DNA of 64,000 nt from Capitulum mitella (taxonomy: Eukaryota; Arthropoda; Thecostraca; Pollicipedomorpha; Pollicipedidae): the NCBI GenBank assembly GCA_030062745.1, contig CP099846.1:1674001-1738000 (forward strand). Reading direction: 5' to 3'. Under the pieces are notes generated by a model. The model saw only the letters and a list, made by a program, of their open reading frames with translations. It had not been told where the DNA came from and did not search any database. A program made the translations under genes and the position numbers. Each line of letters opens with the position of its first letter. Position 1 is the stretch's first letter. Below, piece by piece: positions 42,201 to 54,309 of this stretch.

Positions 42201-45200
42201 GATGAGGTCGACCACGCCGCCATGACCCGCAGTGACCTCGTGACCGCAGTGACATCGCACCTCGCCCGCGATGCCATCTAGCGGGCGTCGCGGCTACTAT
42301 GGCTATGCACGTACTATGACTGTATTCGCTGTCAAGAATGGTACCATGGCGAGTCGACTGTTTCCTGCTGGCGCTTCGACCGCGGTTTGCGCAATCTGGC
42401 AGCACCTTCTGGAACGTTAGTTGCAGGCAATGGAAGGTCGGACCGGTGGTAGTGTCATCTAGTGGGAACATTTGCTTGTATTTTGTCACGGTGTCATGTA
42501 TGTGAGAACAGGTACTGCCAGGGCAGACTGACGAACGGGTCCGTCATTGGTTCCATCCATCAGCTTTTCTGGTACTTGTTTTCCTGGTACTAATGGTCGC
42601 TGCCATCTTGTGAGAACTGGTGGTTTTACAACTTAAGTCCGATGGACGGGCCACCCTGTAATGTCGATGGCCGATATTACAATTGCAGACGCTGACAGAC
42701 CGGGCTGAGGCGGAGGTGGATATCCTTATGCCGGGCTTCACGCACTTGCAGCCAGCCCAGCCAGTCAGATGGAGCCACTGGCTCATGAGGTCAGGCGGCC
42801 CAATCCGCGCGTCACGTTACTTAGCGTGACACTGAAGTCACGCAAAGATGGGGCGCCACCAAGGCCTTCGAGCAATACGTTACGGAATTCAAAAATTCTC
42901 TTACCTGCAATCCCATAATGTTTGGCGTTTGGCCAAATTTGTCAGTAAACTATTGCTTTCTGGCGTTCGTGTTCCTCTGACCAAGGCAGTCAGTGACGAT
43001 GAGAATGCCGCCGCAATGACCCGTGCACCGCGGTCATGTTTTCATTGACACGTGTACACTAAGACAACCAACAGACAGCGGCAACTTTCCTAGTCTGGTC
43101 TGGTCTGGTCCGGCGCCCGGAACCAACGGACGGCGACCACTCCCCTTGTCCGTTAACTAACAGAGAGCGGTCCCTCCCCTGGTCTGGTCTGGTCCGGTGC
43201 CCGGTAACTAACAAAACGGCGGCCACTCCCCTGGTCTGGTCTGGTCTGTTGTGGTCTGGTCCGGTCCGGTCCGGTGTTCGGTAACCGCCTGCCGACTGTC
43301 CGCAGTCACGGCTGGTTTTTCCGCTCGGACCTGGAGCGACTGCAGCAGCTGGCGCAGCGCGTGGCCAGCTGTCCCCTGGGATCGGGGGCGCTCGCCGGAA
43401 ATCCGTTTCCGGTGGACCGGGCCGCCATGGCCGCCGCCCTCGGCTTTAGCTCGATCACACCGAACAGCATGTTCGCCGTCAGTGACCGCGACTACGTCGG
43501 TGAGTTGTGCCCGAACACAGCCACCTCAGCGCCAAAAATGTGCATGGTGTCTCACAAAAAACTGATACATTTCAGTGTAGCGTTCAGGATGAGTAAACGA
43601 CAACGAGTTTGCAAACTTTCACCACCATATACCATGAGCAATGCCATTTTGTCTGCACAACATACCTCTCCTCCCTCTCCTTCTCTTCTTTCGGTATAGT
43701 ACATCCGGTATGGTGATTAAGCACTCATACCCTCCTGCTAGGACCCCTTGTCCTACAGGGCCGACACGGTGTCTGTGTAAGACTCTTTCAGAACTTAGAT
43801 ATGGCCCGTCCGTGCATCACATTCACTGAACACCGTGCACAGGTACACCGCTGGTTCAAATTTGTGCGCCTCACCTGGGATGTTGTATCGAGGATGCCGA
43901 TAGATTAAAGATGGACATTATGGACAGTGTGTACATACGGTTGTCAAACGCCTATTGTATAGGTATACCCCATGAAAACATGCGTATGGGAGTTCATTAC
44001 ACATACATATAATGTATATCGAATAACTGCGGCTAGTTTATGAGGAAAACTTTCTGAATTCACTGGTAAGGAAGACCCCGATCCCAAATTTTCGGATGAA
44101 GCATTTGCGTTGGCCATAGATAAGACTACTGGCTGGCGGTTGGCGCGAATCGTCCTCTTCCGATCAATGAGCGTTTTTCTGTTAGCGCATATTTGAGCGA
44201 GATATTTTTCTGAGCCCGCCGACAGAACCAGGTTCGTAACACCGAACTAAGTCTGTCGAACTCCGTGAACATTACGTCCGGTTTGGACACCGTGATGCAA
44301 CGGCCAGATGACCTGCTTCGGATCCTACAACTGCAGAGCAGATGTGCCCGTTTTCGTCGAGTTATTGCGCAAATCTAGCTCCTGCTCCTCTATGGCCCAA
44401 TGGCGTATGACAATCCCCTGCTGCCACGTGACATGCATTTTAGGGCCAGCAGCAACGCAGGGCAGGACTGTCACATGGACCCGGAGAAGAGACTGGAAGA
44501 ATGCCATAGCAAAACACCTGGCTTCCCAAACACGGAACACTGAAACAATGGCGAAGGATTTCTCAAACCAATATTAGCCCGCCCCCGACTGGAGGGTGGG
44601 CGGTTGACCGCCCCTGAGGTTTTTCTAAGGCTACGAGAGAACGAACCAACACAGCGCCACGAAACTTCGTGTACCTTTTGTTTGATCATTTTTACACCCT
44701 GCGTCAAAGTTTTGACCTCAAGCCAAGTCAGGTGTCTGACCTAGGTCAGGTGAAACGGACCTGTGTCCAAAAAAGTTTAACGCCCTGCAACTTTTTCGCA
44801 AAACAAGATATCACAATAATACTTTCAGGTATCTGTGATCTTGGCAGATGCAACAGATCTGCTATCTCAGATTTTTCGGGAATTTTTAGGTCATTGACCT
44901 AAAGTCAAGACTATTTTTAAGACATGTTGTCTTTTTTCGGATATTGGCGGAATTTTTCACAATATTTTTGGTGTGGAGTAAAGCAGACATCAAGTTACCG
45001 TCACCGGGCAAAGTATCAATGATTTCCAGCCATTGACCTGAGGTCAGGTCACGAATAACTGTTGTTAGCCAAAATGCATCGCCGTCAAAATCAGCGATGA
45101 ATTTCTCAGAATGGGTAGAAAATGGTAGAACTGGCTTGCACAGACGTCAGTAATACCAAGAACCTCAAAAAGTTAAAAAATTGCATATTTTTGTAATAAA

Positions 45201-47833
45201 TAGGCTGTCGCGAATGGGGCTCCGCCAGTTGTGTAGATTGGTAACTAATGAATTTTTCCAGAATTTAAGCATCACATGAACCACTAAGACCAATAAAATG
45301 TGCATGGATATGCCTATGTCGCGAAAATGAAGGAACGCTAAAATTAGTTCCCGCTAATTTCGTACTGCGCACGGCTGCGACGCCCGCCGACAACCGGCGT
45401 GAAAATTGCCGTGCCTTTAACTCAATGTTTCCGCGTGCATGTTAAACAAATCTGAGAAATTAGACGTGTATCGGCATCCGCGGACCTCTACTTGTGCGTT
45501 GGTGCCTTTACCTATGCGTTGTTAGTCACAGCCCTTAAGATTCAGGCCGTTTCTCCGTCTCATGCAGTCGGCTATGAGAAAACATATATAGAACGTAAAT
45601 TGCTTGCATATTATCCAAAACTAAAAATGAGACCAGTTTCGAGCTCTACTCGTCACAAGCTTTCCAACGGTGAGCTCATTTTTATTGTGCGACGAACCGT
45701 TCGTGAGTTAGAGGGGGGCGGTCACCCTCCCAGTCGGGCGTGACCGCCGCCAACTCACGGGCGTGCGCGGGTTAGCACTCTGCACGAGCTCCTATTCTCA
45801 ACACCCGGCAACCGCTCGGATCAAATGCAAAAAATATGTTCTCTGACCTAGTTCTGACCCCCTTACCTTGAAAAACGAGGCCATTTCCTGCGACTGAGGC
45901 TCGCTTGCTGTCGCTGGGCGTCGGCACGCAGCGGAGTTTCTGTTCTGGGCATCACTGCTGGGCACCCACTTCTCCCGGCTGGCCGAGGACCTCATCATCT
46001 TCTCGACGCCGACGTTCGGCCTGGTGCGCATCGCCGACGCCTACAGCACGGGCAGCTCACTCATGCCGCAGAAGAGGTGAGACCCGAACAGAAGGGCGGG
46101 AGCCAAGCGTGCGGTTGACGTCTGGGGACCGCCAGCTCGCGGGCGCGAACGCGTCACCGTGCGCATCTTGCAACGACGCTGACGGAGCAGGGAGTCGGGT
46201 AGTGCGCTTCGCATGCGAAAAAGATCATAGCCTGGTGTCTCTTTCCTGGCTACAGATGAAATAGCACGCCAGTTGGCTGAAGATACCCGCTTTTGTGCGG
46301 GCCTTTTCCGAAAAAAAGTTGACCCGCGTCTTCGATGACCTTTTCATCGTCTGTGTCAACACCAGGCATCGACGTAAAGAAATGAGACAATAATAATCTC
46401 TGACGGTATTTCACTGAACGAGGCGCTGACGAGCCCGCGGTCTCCGCAGCCGCAGACTGACCTCGGCGGCGTCCCGTCGCTGAGTTCCGTGGCTGACGTG
46501 ACCCTGACCGTGGCTCGTCTGCGCACCAGAAACCCGGACGGTCTGGAGCTGGCTCGAGGCAAGGCGGGCCGGTTCCTGGGCAACTGCGTAGGTCTGATGG
46601 GGGTGCTGAAGGGCACGCCGTCCACCTACAACAAGGACTTCCAGGAGGACAAGGAGCTGCTCTTCGACTCGGTCGACAACCTCATCGGTAATGCCGATCG
46701 AGCGAGTTCGTTATCGTAACGTAATGTAACGCAAGTGTTATCGTAAAAAGTTGCGCGCTGTTTTAATGTAACTGCAGACCGGAATCGCCGTATTCCACGC
46801 CCTCCGCGCCGGCTTTGGAGTGAGCCTCGGCCTCGCTTGGGACCAGAGTCCTTGACCATGTTCCCCCCCGCTGTCATGTCCCGTCCGGCGGGTGTGCCGT
46901 GGTGATCCAGACTTCTCCCGCTCTGTGACAGGGGTGCTGCGCGTGATGACCGGCGTCGTCTCCACCATGACTGTGGACGCCGCCAGGTGCAGGCTGGCGC
47001 TCAGCGAGGGCATGCTGGCCACAGACGTCGCCTACTATCTCGTCAGACAGAACGTGAGCTCCCGCGGAGGCGCTGTCTGATGGTGTTGGGAGGGTGGGTC
47101 GGCCAGGGGCGCTGTCGGCTGGCTGCTGGTCTGGAATTTCGAGCCCGTCCATGTCTTACCGAGGGCACGCAGCCGACATTGTCGATACCGCGACGGTCTC
47201 GACGTAATCGGACATAGAGTTGTTTTTCGGCGTCCAGGTGTCCACAGCACAGCACAGGCCACTCGGTACAGCTAACATTATTCTGTTTTAGCTACATCGC
47301 GCGGCCAAACTGTTTTCCAAACCGACACCTGGCGCCGGGTCGGACGCTTGTTGCCATTACCACTGTCCGGCAACTGTTGCTAACTGCAAGCTTCGTCACC
47401 GACACTTCCGCCGTCCAGCGCACTCGAACGCGGGCCGGCTCTCCAGCCTGACGCGAGCCCCACGCCGACAGGTGCCGTTCAGAGAGGCGCACAACCTGAC
47501 CGGCAAGTGCGTGGCCCTCTCCGAGTCCAAAGGCGTGCCGATGAGCCGCCTGACGCTGCAGGACTTCCAGAGCATCAGGTAGGTCGCAGTGCTCCGCCGC
47601 CGTCCCGACTCGTCCCTCCGCTGTGCTCGTCTTCCTCGCGGCGCCGGCCGCGCCGGTCGCTGTCCGCGCTGACGTCTGCCGCCCGTTCCAGCCCGGCGTT
47701 TGGCGCCGACATCGCGTCCATCTGGAGCTACGAGGCCAGCGTGGAGCAATACCGCGCCGACGGAGGCACCAGCAGGACGGCCGTGCTCCGCCAGGTGGCG
47801 CAGATGAGGGCCCAGCTGGCGGCGCCCCAGTGA
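39234..47833 (+). CDS. ASL: argininosuccinate lyase, complete, 10 exons
   Basis: Splits argininosuccinate into arginine and fumarate as a cytosolic homotetramer (urea cycle/arginine synthesis). Exons: 39234-39359, 40161-40247, 41887-42105, 42689-42789, 43306-43499, 45932-46076, 46530-46687, 46932-47053, 47472-47578 and 47692-47833. All introns are GT-AG and all phases agree. The product is 466 residues, against 464 in human. Visible motifs: KLWGGRF near the start (residues 9-15), [11 protein letters not shown] (87-97), TGRSRNDQ (111-118), [10 protein letters not shown] with the catalytic His at about 163, and the fumarase/lyase signature [11 protein letters not shown] with its catalytic Ser at about 284-285. 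PSTYNKD and [10 protein letters not shown] are also intact. An AG acceptor just upstream (39222-39223) suggests a 5' UTR intron. Its fifth intron houses TTAA element copy 2. It converges on SENP8. No defect was seen. Confidence 0.97.
41483..41519. other. hairpin in ASL intron 2
   Basis: Perfect 13-bp arms GTTCAGTCCGACT (41483-41495) and complement (41507-41519), with an 11-bp spacer. The separate motif TGTGGGGTATTAGTACCCCA at about 41110-41129 is another short hairpin in the same intron. Confidence 0.75.
43098..43280. repeat. GGTCT pentamer and 65-70 bp tandem repeat in ASL intron 4
   Basis: Clusters of tandem GGTCT/GGTCC alternate with a unit containing CGGTAACTAACA and GCGACCACTCCCC. About three units run up to within 25 bases of the exon 5 acceptor at 43305. 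Confidence 0.8.
43500..44577. other. ASL intron 5, left part, nothing recognised
   Basis: No repeat partner and no exon-like frame. The intron continues into the TTAA element. Confidence 0.4.
44578..45771. mobile_element. non-autonomous TTAA-type DNA transposon, copy 2
   Basis: Direct copy of 8959-10179 over its full length. Flanking tetramers are TTAG on both sides (44574-44577 and 45772-45775), a one-base variant of TTAA. Termini are CCCGCCCCCGACTGG and CGTGCGCGGG. The palindromic TGACCTAGGTCA and TGACCTGAGGTCA sites are retained. It lies in ASL intron 5, sense relative to the gene by repeat orientation. Confidence 0.85.
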
Positions 47834-48053
47834 GGATGGGCCGGCCGTGCTCCACCACAGTTGAGCCACACAGCCCTCGCAGATGAGGGCCAAGCTGGGG
47901 GCGCCCTAGCGAGCATCAGGCCACTTATATCAAACGGCCCCATGAACTGCCTTCAGAATCGCAGAACAGCGAAACGTACAGCATGCGTGGCGAATCGTGT
48001 CGAGCGTGTTAAACCATAGATATACAACGATAAAAAAGTCTGATCACGGCAAA

Positions 48054-48060
48054 TTTATTT
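48054..48060 (-). terminator. possible SENP8 polyadenylation signal
   Basis: AATAAA-type motif on the minus strand (AAATAAAT), about 255 bp after the SENP8 stop. It sits between the convergent ASL and SENP8 ends. Confidence 0.5.
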
Positions 48061-48209
48061 AAAAAAGCGCTGTCATCTCATCTCCGGCCACTGGCTTCGT
48101 GGAACGCCTCTGGCAAGGGCTAATATCAAACACCGGCAGTGACCACACGAATTGAAAAATCGCCTCAAAGGGGCAGAAACAGTCCAGCCACCAGGCGCCA
48201 TGCCGCCCC

Positions 48210-48231
48210 CGCCGCCGCCGCCGCCGCCGCC
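48210..48231. repeat. (CCG)n trinucleotide run
   Basis: Seven tandem CCG units inside the presumed SENP8 3' UTR. Confidence 0.9.
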
Positions 48232-48314
48232 CGGCCCGAAACAGCCTGTCTCCCGGCCGACGCGACATACGGCCATCCCGGCAGGCCGGCCCGGCCGGTG
48301 GCGGCTCAGACGGC

Positions 48315-48953
48315 TCAGACGGCCGTCTGAGCCTCCCCGGAGGCCAGCGTCCGTATCAGCTGCAGCATCTCGGCGCGCAGCGCGTGCACGCGCTCCTGGC
48401 TGACAGGCACGTGCAGCAGGTCAGCGCGTCGCTCGCCCAGCCGGCGCGCCACCTCCTCGGCGTGGCAGAGCGCGAACAGGCCGCAGTCGTAGCCGTTGAG
48501 CTGGCGGCCGCAGGAGGCCTCCTCGAGCCGGCCGCTGCCGCCCAGCAGCGGCGCCAGCCGGCGCGCCAGGTGCCGGGCCACCGCCTGGTTCCCGTCCGCC
48601 AGAGAGTCGTAGTGCAGGCAGCGGCCGCCGGTGGCCACCAGCAGGCTCCAGTGGGTGCCGCCCGGCGCGTCCGGCCGCTCGCAGTCGTTGATGACGAAGA
48701 GCGCGGCGCGCCGCTCGGCCAGCCGCAGCGGCTCCAGGAAGGCGGCCAGCTCCCTCTCCGGGCAGAGCCGCGCGAACTGCGTCACGTCCGGCCCGACGAA
48801 CGCCAGGCCCGCCGCCGGGAACACGGCGTGCTCCAGGTACTCCAGGTAGAACTGGATCAGCTTGTCGTTGAGCCAGTGCGGCCCCTGCAGCAATTCGCCG
48901 TCCGATTCGTGCAGCACGGAGTCGTGATAACTCAGCAGCACTGGCTCCGACAT
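48315..48953 (-). CDS. SENP8: sentrin-specific protease 8 (NEDD8 protease DEN1)
   Basis: A C48 (Ulp1/SENP-fold) cysteine protease that matures NEDD8 and removes it from substrates. It is a single uninterrupted 212-residue frame, the same length as human SENP8, and is likewise intronless. The sequence starts MSEPVLLSYHDSVL. The family block GPHWLNDKLIQFYLEYLE lies at residues 24-41. The catalytic triad is readable: His101 in GGTHWSLL, Asp116 in HYDSL, and Cys157 in QLNGYDCGLFALCH, with Gln151 for the oxyanion hole. The frame is very GC-rich, so long antisense frames appear on the plus strand. It follows MED31 on the same strand by 303 bp and converges on ASL. Confidence 0.97.
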   Translation of the reverse strand: MSEPVLLSYHDSVLHESDGELLQGPHWLNDKLIQFYLEYLEHAVFPAAGLAFVGPDVTQFARLCPERELAAFLEPLRLAERRAALFVINDCERPDAPGGTHWSLLVATGGRCLHYDSLADGNQAVARHLARRLAPLLGGSGRLEEASCGRQLNGYDCGLFALCHAEEVARRLGERRADLLHVPVSQERVHALRAEMLQLIRTLASGEAQTAV

Positions 48954-49256
48954 GACTGGTGTCGGTGGACGGTCGACGGTTCCAGTTCCGTGCTACAATA
49001 CCTTAAAAGCACGAGCGCTTCTCAGCGCGTCCGGGGCTCTGCCGTACTACAACAAATTACTCTTCCGCGCGCAGGTTACATACACGAAGGATACGCTGTG
49101 ACGTTGCAGTTCAGGCGCAGAAACCGTTACGATGAACCAATCAGGAGTAGTTCGCCTCCGCAGGAACCCGAAACACCGGCACGGAACGGACCACAGTCGC
49201 GGTCAGCTGCCGCACGGTCAGCCCTGACCCGGTGAGAGTGGCGCCGCAGGCGGTCT

Positions 49257-52200
49257 TCACAGGGTCGGAGTGGTGCTGCCCGCCGGAGTGGTTGCTGTCT
49301 CGCCGGCCAGCAGCCGCGTGCGCCGCCGCGTGTAGTGCTGCCAGTGCAAGATCTGCTGGTCGTCGATGAACTTGGCGCACTGCGAGTTGACCAGCTCCTT
49401 ACGGAAGTGTTCGTACTGCAGCAGGTCCAGGAAGTGCAGGCACATGGGGTACCTGCGCGGAGCGAGCGAGTCAGCCACCTCCGCCGGGGCAGAGTGCGGG
49501 GATGACCGCGCGGAGATCAACTGGGCGCAGCCTCAATGATACTGGCGTTACAGAACTGGAAGCAGTTCTTCCGTGACACCACAGCCGGTGGTACTTAACC
49601 CGTCCAAAAAGTGGACAAAAGAGATTCCCATACAGGGAAATGAAATGACATCACTGCTTTGCTATTCACAAAATGACGACAGAGATACGAACACATTTTT
49701 CATCAACAGCAACAACAAACATTATTCATACAAATTAATGACTGCAACAAGCACATAGTGACAGTGTCTAAGCCAGAGTCCTTCAACAGTCCTAAGAGAA
49801 CACATCACTACAGATAAATATACAGCAATGTCTGCAGTCAAAATGTATGCCTGCAAAATGCAATGCTTATGAATGTATATATGGGTCCAATATTAAATGC
49901 AGTGCTTTTCAAAATACAAACAAACTTAATTAATTCTATTAAACCACCATTGCTCTGCCACATAACCTTTTCTAAGGTGCTGTGAGGGCAGTCATATTTT
50001 GCCATCCAGTCATATTTTGCCAATCATTTTGCTAAAGTGAATTTTTCATTTTTTTTCATTCATTTTCATTTCATTTCATTTTTCATTTCATGCATTTTTC
50101 ACTAAACTGCTTCAAAGGGTGTCTTGGCCCACCAATGCCAACAGTGGGTCAAAACACACTCACTGAGATGCTTGATATTTGCCTAAAGCCATGATCACAT
50201 TTTGCAACAGCCACACAGCCCTTTCTAGAAGCTGTGGGCAAAATATCTGCTTTCCTCATCTGTACCATACTCTGAGCCATAACAGATTCCTGTTGACCAT
50301 ATAGCCTTGAAATTCAGCCCTGATATTCCTGTGCCAATTTTGGTTTGTAAAGATGACCATCTTAGTTACAAAATACCCAAGCTCCAGTTCCTGCTGCCCA
50401 ATATAAGACCTTTTCTCAAGTTTTTTGTAACAGAGTTTCTGTCACCCCTTTTAGTTTTACACAGGATGGTTATTGGCATCTTTTGCCATGTCTTAACTGT
50501 CATGGCATTTCCAACCAGACTGCACCATTTAGCAGGCAATATCAATGCAATGAGCAATGCTTCCATTAAAACCCAGCAGTGCTGACCTCACAATAATAAT
50601 TCCAATCTGCTTTTATCTTAGCAAATGTGCAGGTCAGCATTATACCATCTTATTCCACTGTGTGCCTAACAGCTTCTTTACAAATTTACTTCTTTCAGCA
50701 ATGCTAAAAAGCTACTGAGATATACTATGAACAATTTATATCACAAACTTTCAATTTGCCAGAGTGAATGAACTGATGCAAAATGCAACCTGTTCAAGTA
50801 TACATATGAGCTATGTGGAAACATTTACAAAATCAAGAACTCATTTCATTTCTAATTCCACTAACATTACCATGGAATGCCATATGTGATCATTTTCAGA
50901 CATCATGATAAACACTAACAATGAAAGGTGAACTGCAATACACAGGCTGTGGCTTCTAGCAATGTGTGAAATTTGCAAGGATGATTCTCAAATAGCTTGA
51001 GCTGGGAAACAGCAATGTCAGAATGTAAAAGGCCTCCAGCTGGCAGTCAATTTCAATGACAGAAGCTTTAAAAACACTTGATAATTAAACCTCATTCTAA
51101 AACAGCATCCTGGTTCCTAACCAATGGTATTTCTGCATTGACATGAGTTATGACTTACTTGATGTATCTCACATATTCTGGTTTAGTCCAGTATTTCAGG
51201 TACTTCAGGTAGTTGACAAAGGATTGTTCCTTGAAGTAGCCACGCTGAGCAAGAACTGCAAAATTTGTAGTGTTGGTTTCTTCCTTGGCTCTTACAGTTC
51301 ACAAGTACCCGTAAGCACCATCTTTCTCTCCATCAAAGACAATGCAGGTAACATTTTCAGCAAAGCAAAACAAATGACAAAAACAAATGCACAGTGGCCA
51401 GCTAGACCTTTAATTTCACAGATGAATAATGCATGCGCAACTTCTTAAAAAATTAGAAATGTGATATAAAGAGATTCTATAATGCACTTAATTTAATGCT
51501 GAACCTAACAATAAAGCAAGTACAAAGTTAACCTGTTTAAGTTGGATAGTACATGTATGCACTGCACAACAATGAATAACATAATAAAAATGGTACTATA
51601 TACTTACAGTTCAAATAGTTTGGATTAGCCAAGCACTGAACAAACTCTAACTCAACTTGAAATCTTAGTTTCTGTTGATCTTCAGCTTCTGAAAATAAAG
51701 ATCTGATGAGAAGCAGCAATATTAAGCTAGAAACTTTCAAGGCCTGCAGAACACATCTCAGCAGATCCCTCCTACTCAGAATCAACCTGGAGCAATCAGG
51801 AGCAGCATGAGGAAGTCTGCAGGTAAAGTAAAAAAAGGCCATATCTGCTATCTTCCACATCAATACCTGCTGGTTCAGCACAGGTGGGTGTAGCAATGAC
51901 GTGACTGCTGAATAAATATCATTTCTGTCCTCATATCTGCCCTCTACACAGCAAATATCATAGTCCAAGCACACCTGGCCTTGCAAGTTGCAACCAGCTA
52001 TAAAATGAATTACCATGACAGATTTGTCAACAGCACGAATCTGCACCAAGTGTGCACCACTTAAAAATTTCTGCTCCACGGCATTCATAATTGCCAGCCT
52101 ATGTCACCACACCAAATATGTAAGGCATGTGTTCAGAGCAGGGAGCAGAGAGAATGCAACACTGAACAAAGGTGCCGAAGCATTGATCAAAAGCCAGAAC

Positions 52201-52839
52201 TAAAGAGCTTTTAATAACTTTGTGACAATCACACAACCTGGTCAGAAGTAACTGCTTCACTCATAGGATAGTGAACAACTGGAACAGACTGCCAGAGAGT
52301 ATGGTGTGGGCCTTATCTGTGGCCATGTTCAAGAAGCTGGATCAGAACTGGGCACATGTGTGGCACCTGACAAGACCAACACAGGGGAATTGAGAAGTAA
52401 AATGGGGATCTGAGACCACCTGGAAATGGCTGAACAAGAAGGGAGCAGACAACAGACATGGCAAATCTGTGCATGAGCCCACAGGTTGTCCTAGCAGTCT
52501 TATATTACACTAACCCTAAGTTTAATTTCAAGCTATAAGTGACAATAATTATGCATCAAAAGCCAAGTTTTCACTGGGCATATGATAAAGTGCAAAATTA
52601 CCTTCTTTTGTCATTCAGGAGCAGTCCTAACACATCCGATACCTGGATGTGGATAAATGGATCCATGGATTTAAATCAAATGACAAATATTCATAGCCCA
52701 CGAAATCACGACTGCTACTCGATCAGGAACACAACCAATTAAAAAATACCCACACTTAATGATACTTTTTACCGACGAAGAATGCGCGACAGACAGCCAG
52801 CGAATTACCTGCCATTACACGATACAACTTGTCGGACAT
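49257..52839 (-). CDS. MED31: Mediator complex subunit 31, complete, 4 coding exons
   Basis: MED31 (Soh1) is a small, highly conserved subunit of the Mediator middle module that links activators to RNA polymerase II. Minus-strand exons: 52839-52809, 51688-51608, 51255-51159 and 49452-49257. Phases (1, 1, 2) match at every junction and all sites are GT-AG. The product is 134 residues (human 131). Nearly the whole family core can be read: KLRFQVELEFVQCLANPNYL, then FLAQRGYFKEQSFVNYLKYL, then YPMCLHFLDLLQYEHFRKEL, then FIDDQQILHWQHYTRRR. The N-terminus (MSDKLYRVMAEAED) and C-terminus (Thr/Pro-rich) are variable, as usual in the family. Intron 1 contains a LINE fragment. The introns are strikingly CpG-poor. 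Confidence 0.97.
50040..50098. repeat. (TTTCA)n-like microsatellite
   Basis: Tandem TTTCAT and TTTTCA steps in the last MED31 intron. Confidence 0.85.
52222..52520 (+). pseudogene. LINE ORF2 C-terminal fragment in MED31 intron 1
   Basis: On the plus strand a short frame reads NCFTHRIVNNWNRLPESM, then FKKLDQNW. This is the usual R-V-x-x-W-N-x-L-P and F-K-x-x-L-D-x-x-W ending of CR1/jockey-like reverse transcriptase ORFs, followed by a stop and an apparent 3' UTR. It is 5'-truncated, as most LINE insertions are, and lies antisense to MED31. Confidence 0.7.
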
Positions 52840-53967
52840 GAAACATCGACTGCAGTTCCCTAATGCCTGCTCTTCCAGTGCAGATGCATCATTAGTTCAA
52901 GGCCCTCTATAGGCACTGGTTCAACCACTGCACGATCAAGGAAACGCCGTAACTTGGAACTCGCCCGTTCGCTTGTCGTGAACATCCGGCAGATTGCCAG
53001 AGGTAATAGCGAACTTTGCGGATCTGATTACACTTCTATTTCCTGTTTTCATTTTGCAAGAGAGACAGCAACAAACCTATTTTATGTTGCATTTTTTATC
53101 AATTTGTAGGGCTTAATGTTTTTTACGATCTTATTTATAGAGGATATTAGGATTTCTTTAAATTTACGTATAACACCGAGGGATAGTTTAACATGAGACC
53201 TATCGTTTTATACTTAATGGCGCAGTGAAGACAAATACGATGGATGCTTCCAAGACTATATATGATACGATGGATGCTACCTATAGCTGTCTTGGATACT
53301 CCTGCGTTCATTAATGGGAAGTTTGTTTACACAGTTCAGTGGTGCAAAGGGTGGCACTTTAAGTCAAGGCCCTGTGTACCTTTAAGTAGCCACGACGTCC
53401 ACCAAGTCGGCGCCTGACAGACTGGTAATACCCATAATAGAGTATTACGGTAGCACCCACCGCAATGTGCAGTACTCGAGTACGGGGGCTTGGAGATCCT
53501 TGCCGAGCCGGCTGAGCCAAAAATCGTCTTGTCAGTATTTCACTGGATGACCATTCCTGGACTGCATCCAGAAACTAGCTTGGTCACTTACCTTGGTCAT
53601 GGCCACTTACTTGACTTGCTGACTTCTGACAGACTTGTTCATAAATTGACAAGTATCACTGACCACCCCTTGTTTCTAAACTGCCTTGCAGCAAGGCCAG
53701 TTTTCATTTGCTTCTCCCAAAAAAAGTCAGGCTTTCTAATGATGTTTTGGAACTGCAACGTAGTTGGGTGAGTGACCAACTCAACTTCTGAATGCAACCT
53801 AGGTCACCTTATTGCTCCAATAATTAGGGATCAAGGCCATATTTTGACAATTAAGGAGAAAATGCCCTTGTTGCAAAAGGCAGCTTAAAAGCAAGAGGCA
53901 AGCTTGTCAGCAGTATGTATCAGTTTCTGAATGGGACCTGAGAAAGAATGCTGTCCAATTTTATATC
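52840..53967. other. MED31/VPS53 intergenic region, possible divergent promoter
   Basis: Starts upstream of the MED31 ATG. CpGs are present at 52900-53010 and again near 53390-53510. A VPS53 first exon would be expected somewhere between here and 56582, but none was recognised. Confidence 0.4.
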
Positions 53968-54043
53968 TTGTGGTTCAATGATGTGCTAATGTATGCTAAT
54001 GTATGTGCTAATGTATGTGGTTCATTGATGTGCTAATGTATGT
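53968..54043. repeat. short tandem ATGTGCTAATGT repeat
   Basis: About five imperfect copies, with GGTTCA inserts. Confidence 0.8.
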
Positions 54044-54309
54044 TGAGTTCATGGTAGAGTTGTTGACTTTGAACATGACCATATGCTTCTGCCTGAAAGC
54101 TTTCCTCCCCATTGTTTGGTATCCTTCCATCCAGGCATGATTTTCTTTTTGTTTTATTGATGTCAGGATAAATTTGTAAGTGTTTCATGATGTTTTGCTC
54201 AGTCATAAAAATATGTATTGAATCCAAGAGAATGTATGAGTTACCAGCCTGTATAACACTGCAATGCATATATATTTGAGTTTGGTTGAAAGGACATGTG
54301 GTCATCAGG

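Noticed and set aside
43851-43862. tRNA B-box-like GGTTCAAATTT
   Set aside because: No matching A box or cloverleaf could be drawn around it.
47292-47893. Long minus-strand frames of 165-188 residues
   Set aside because: They run antisense across ASL exons 9 and 10, which fit the plus-strand gene exactly.
48384-49235. 283-residue plus-strand reading frame
   Set aside because: It is the antisense of SENP8, whose GC-rich codons keep the opposite strand open. Composition is Arg/Ala/Gln-rich with no domain.
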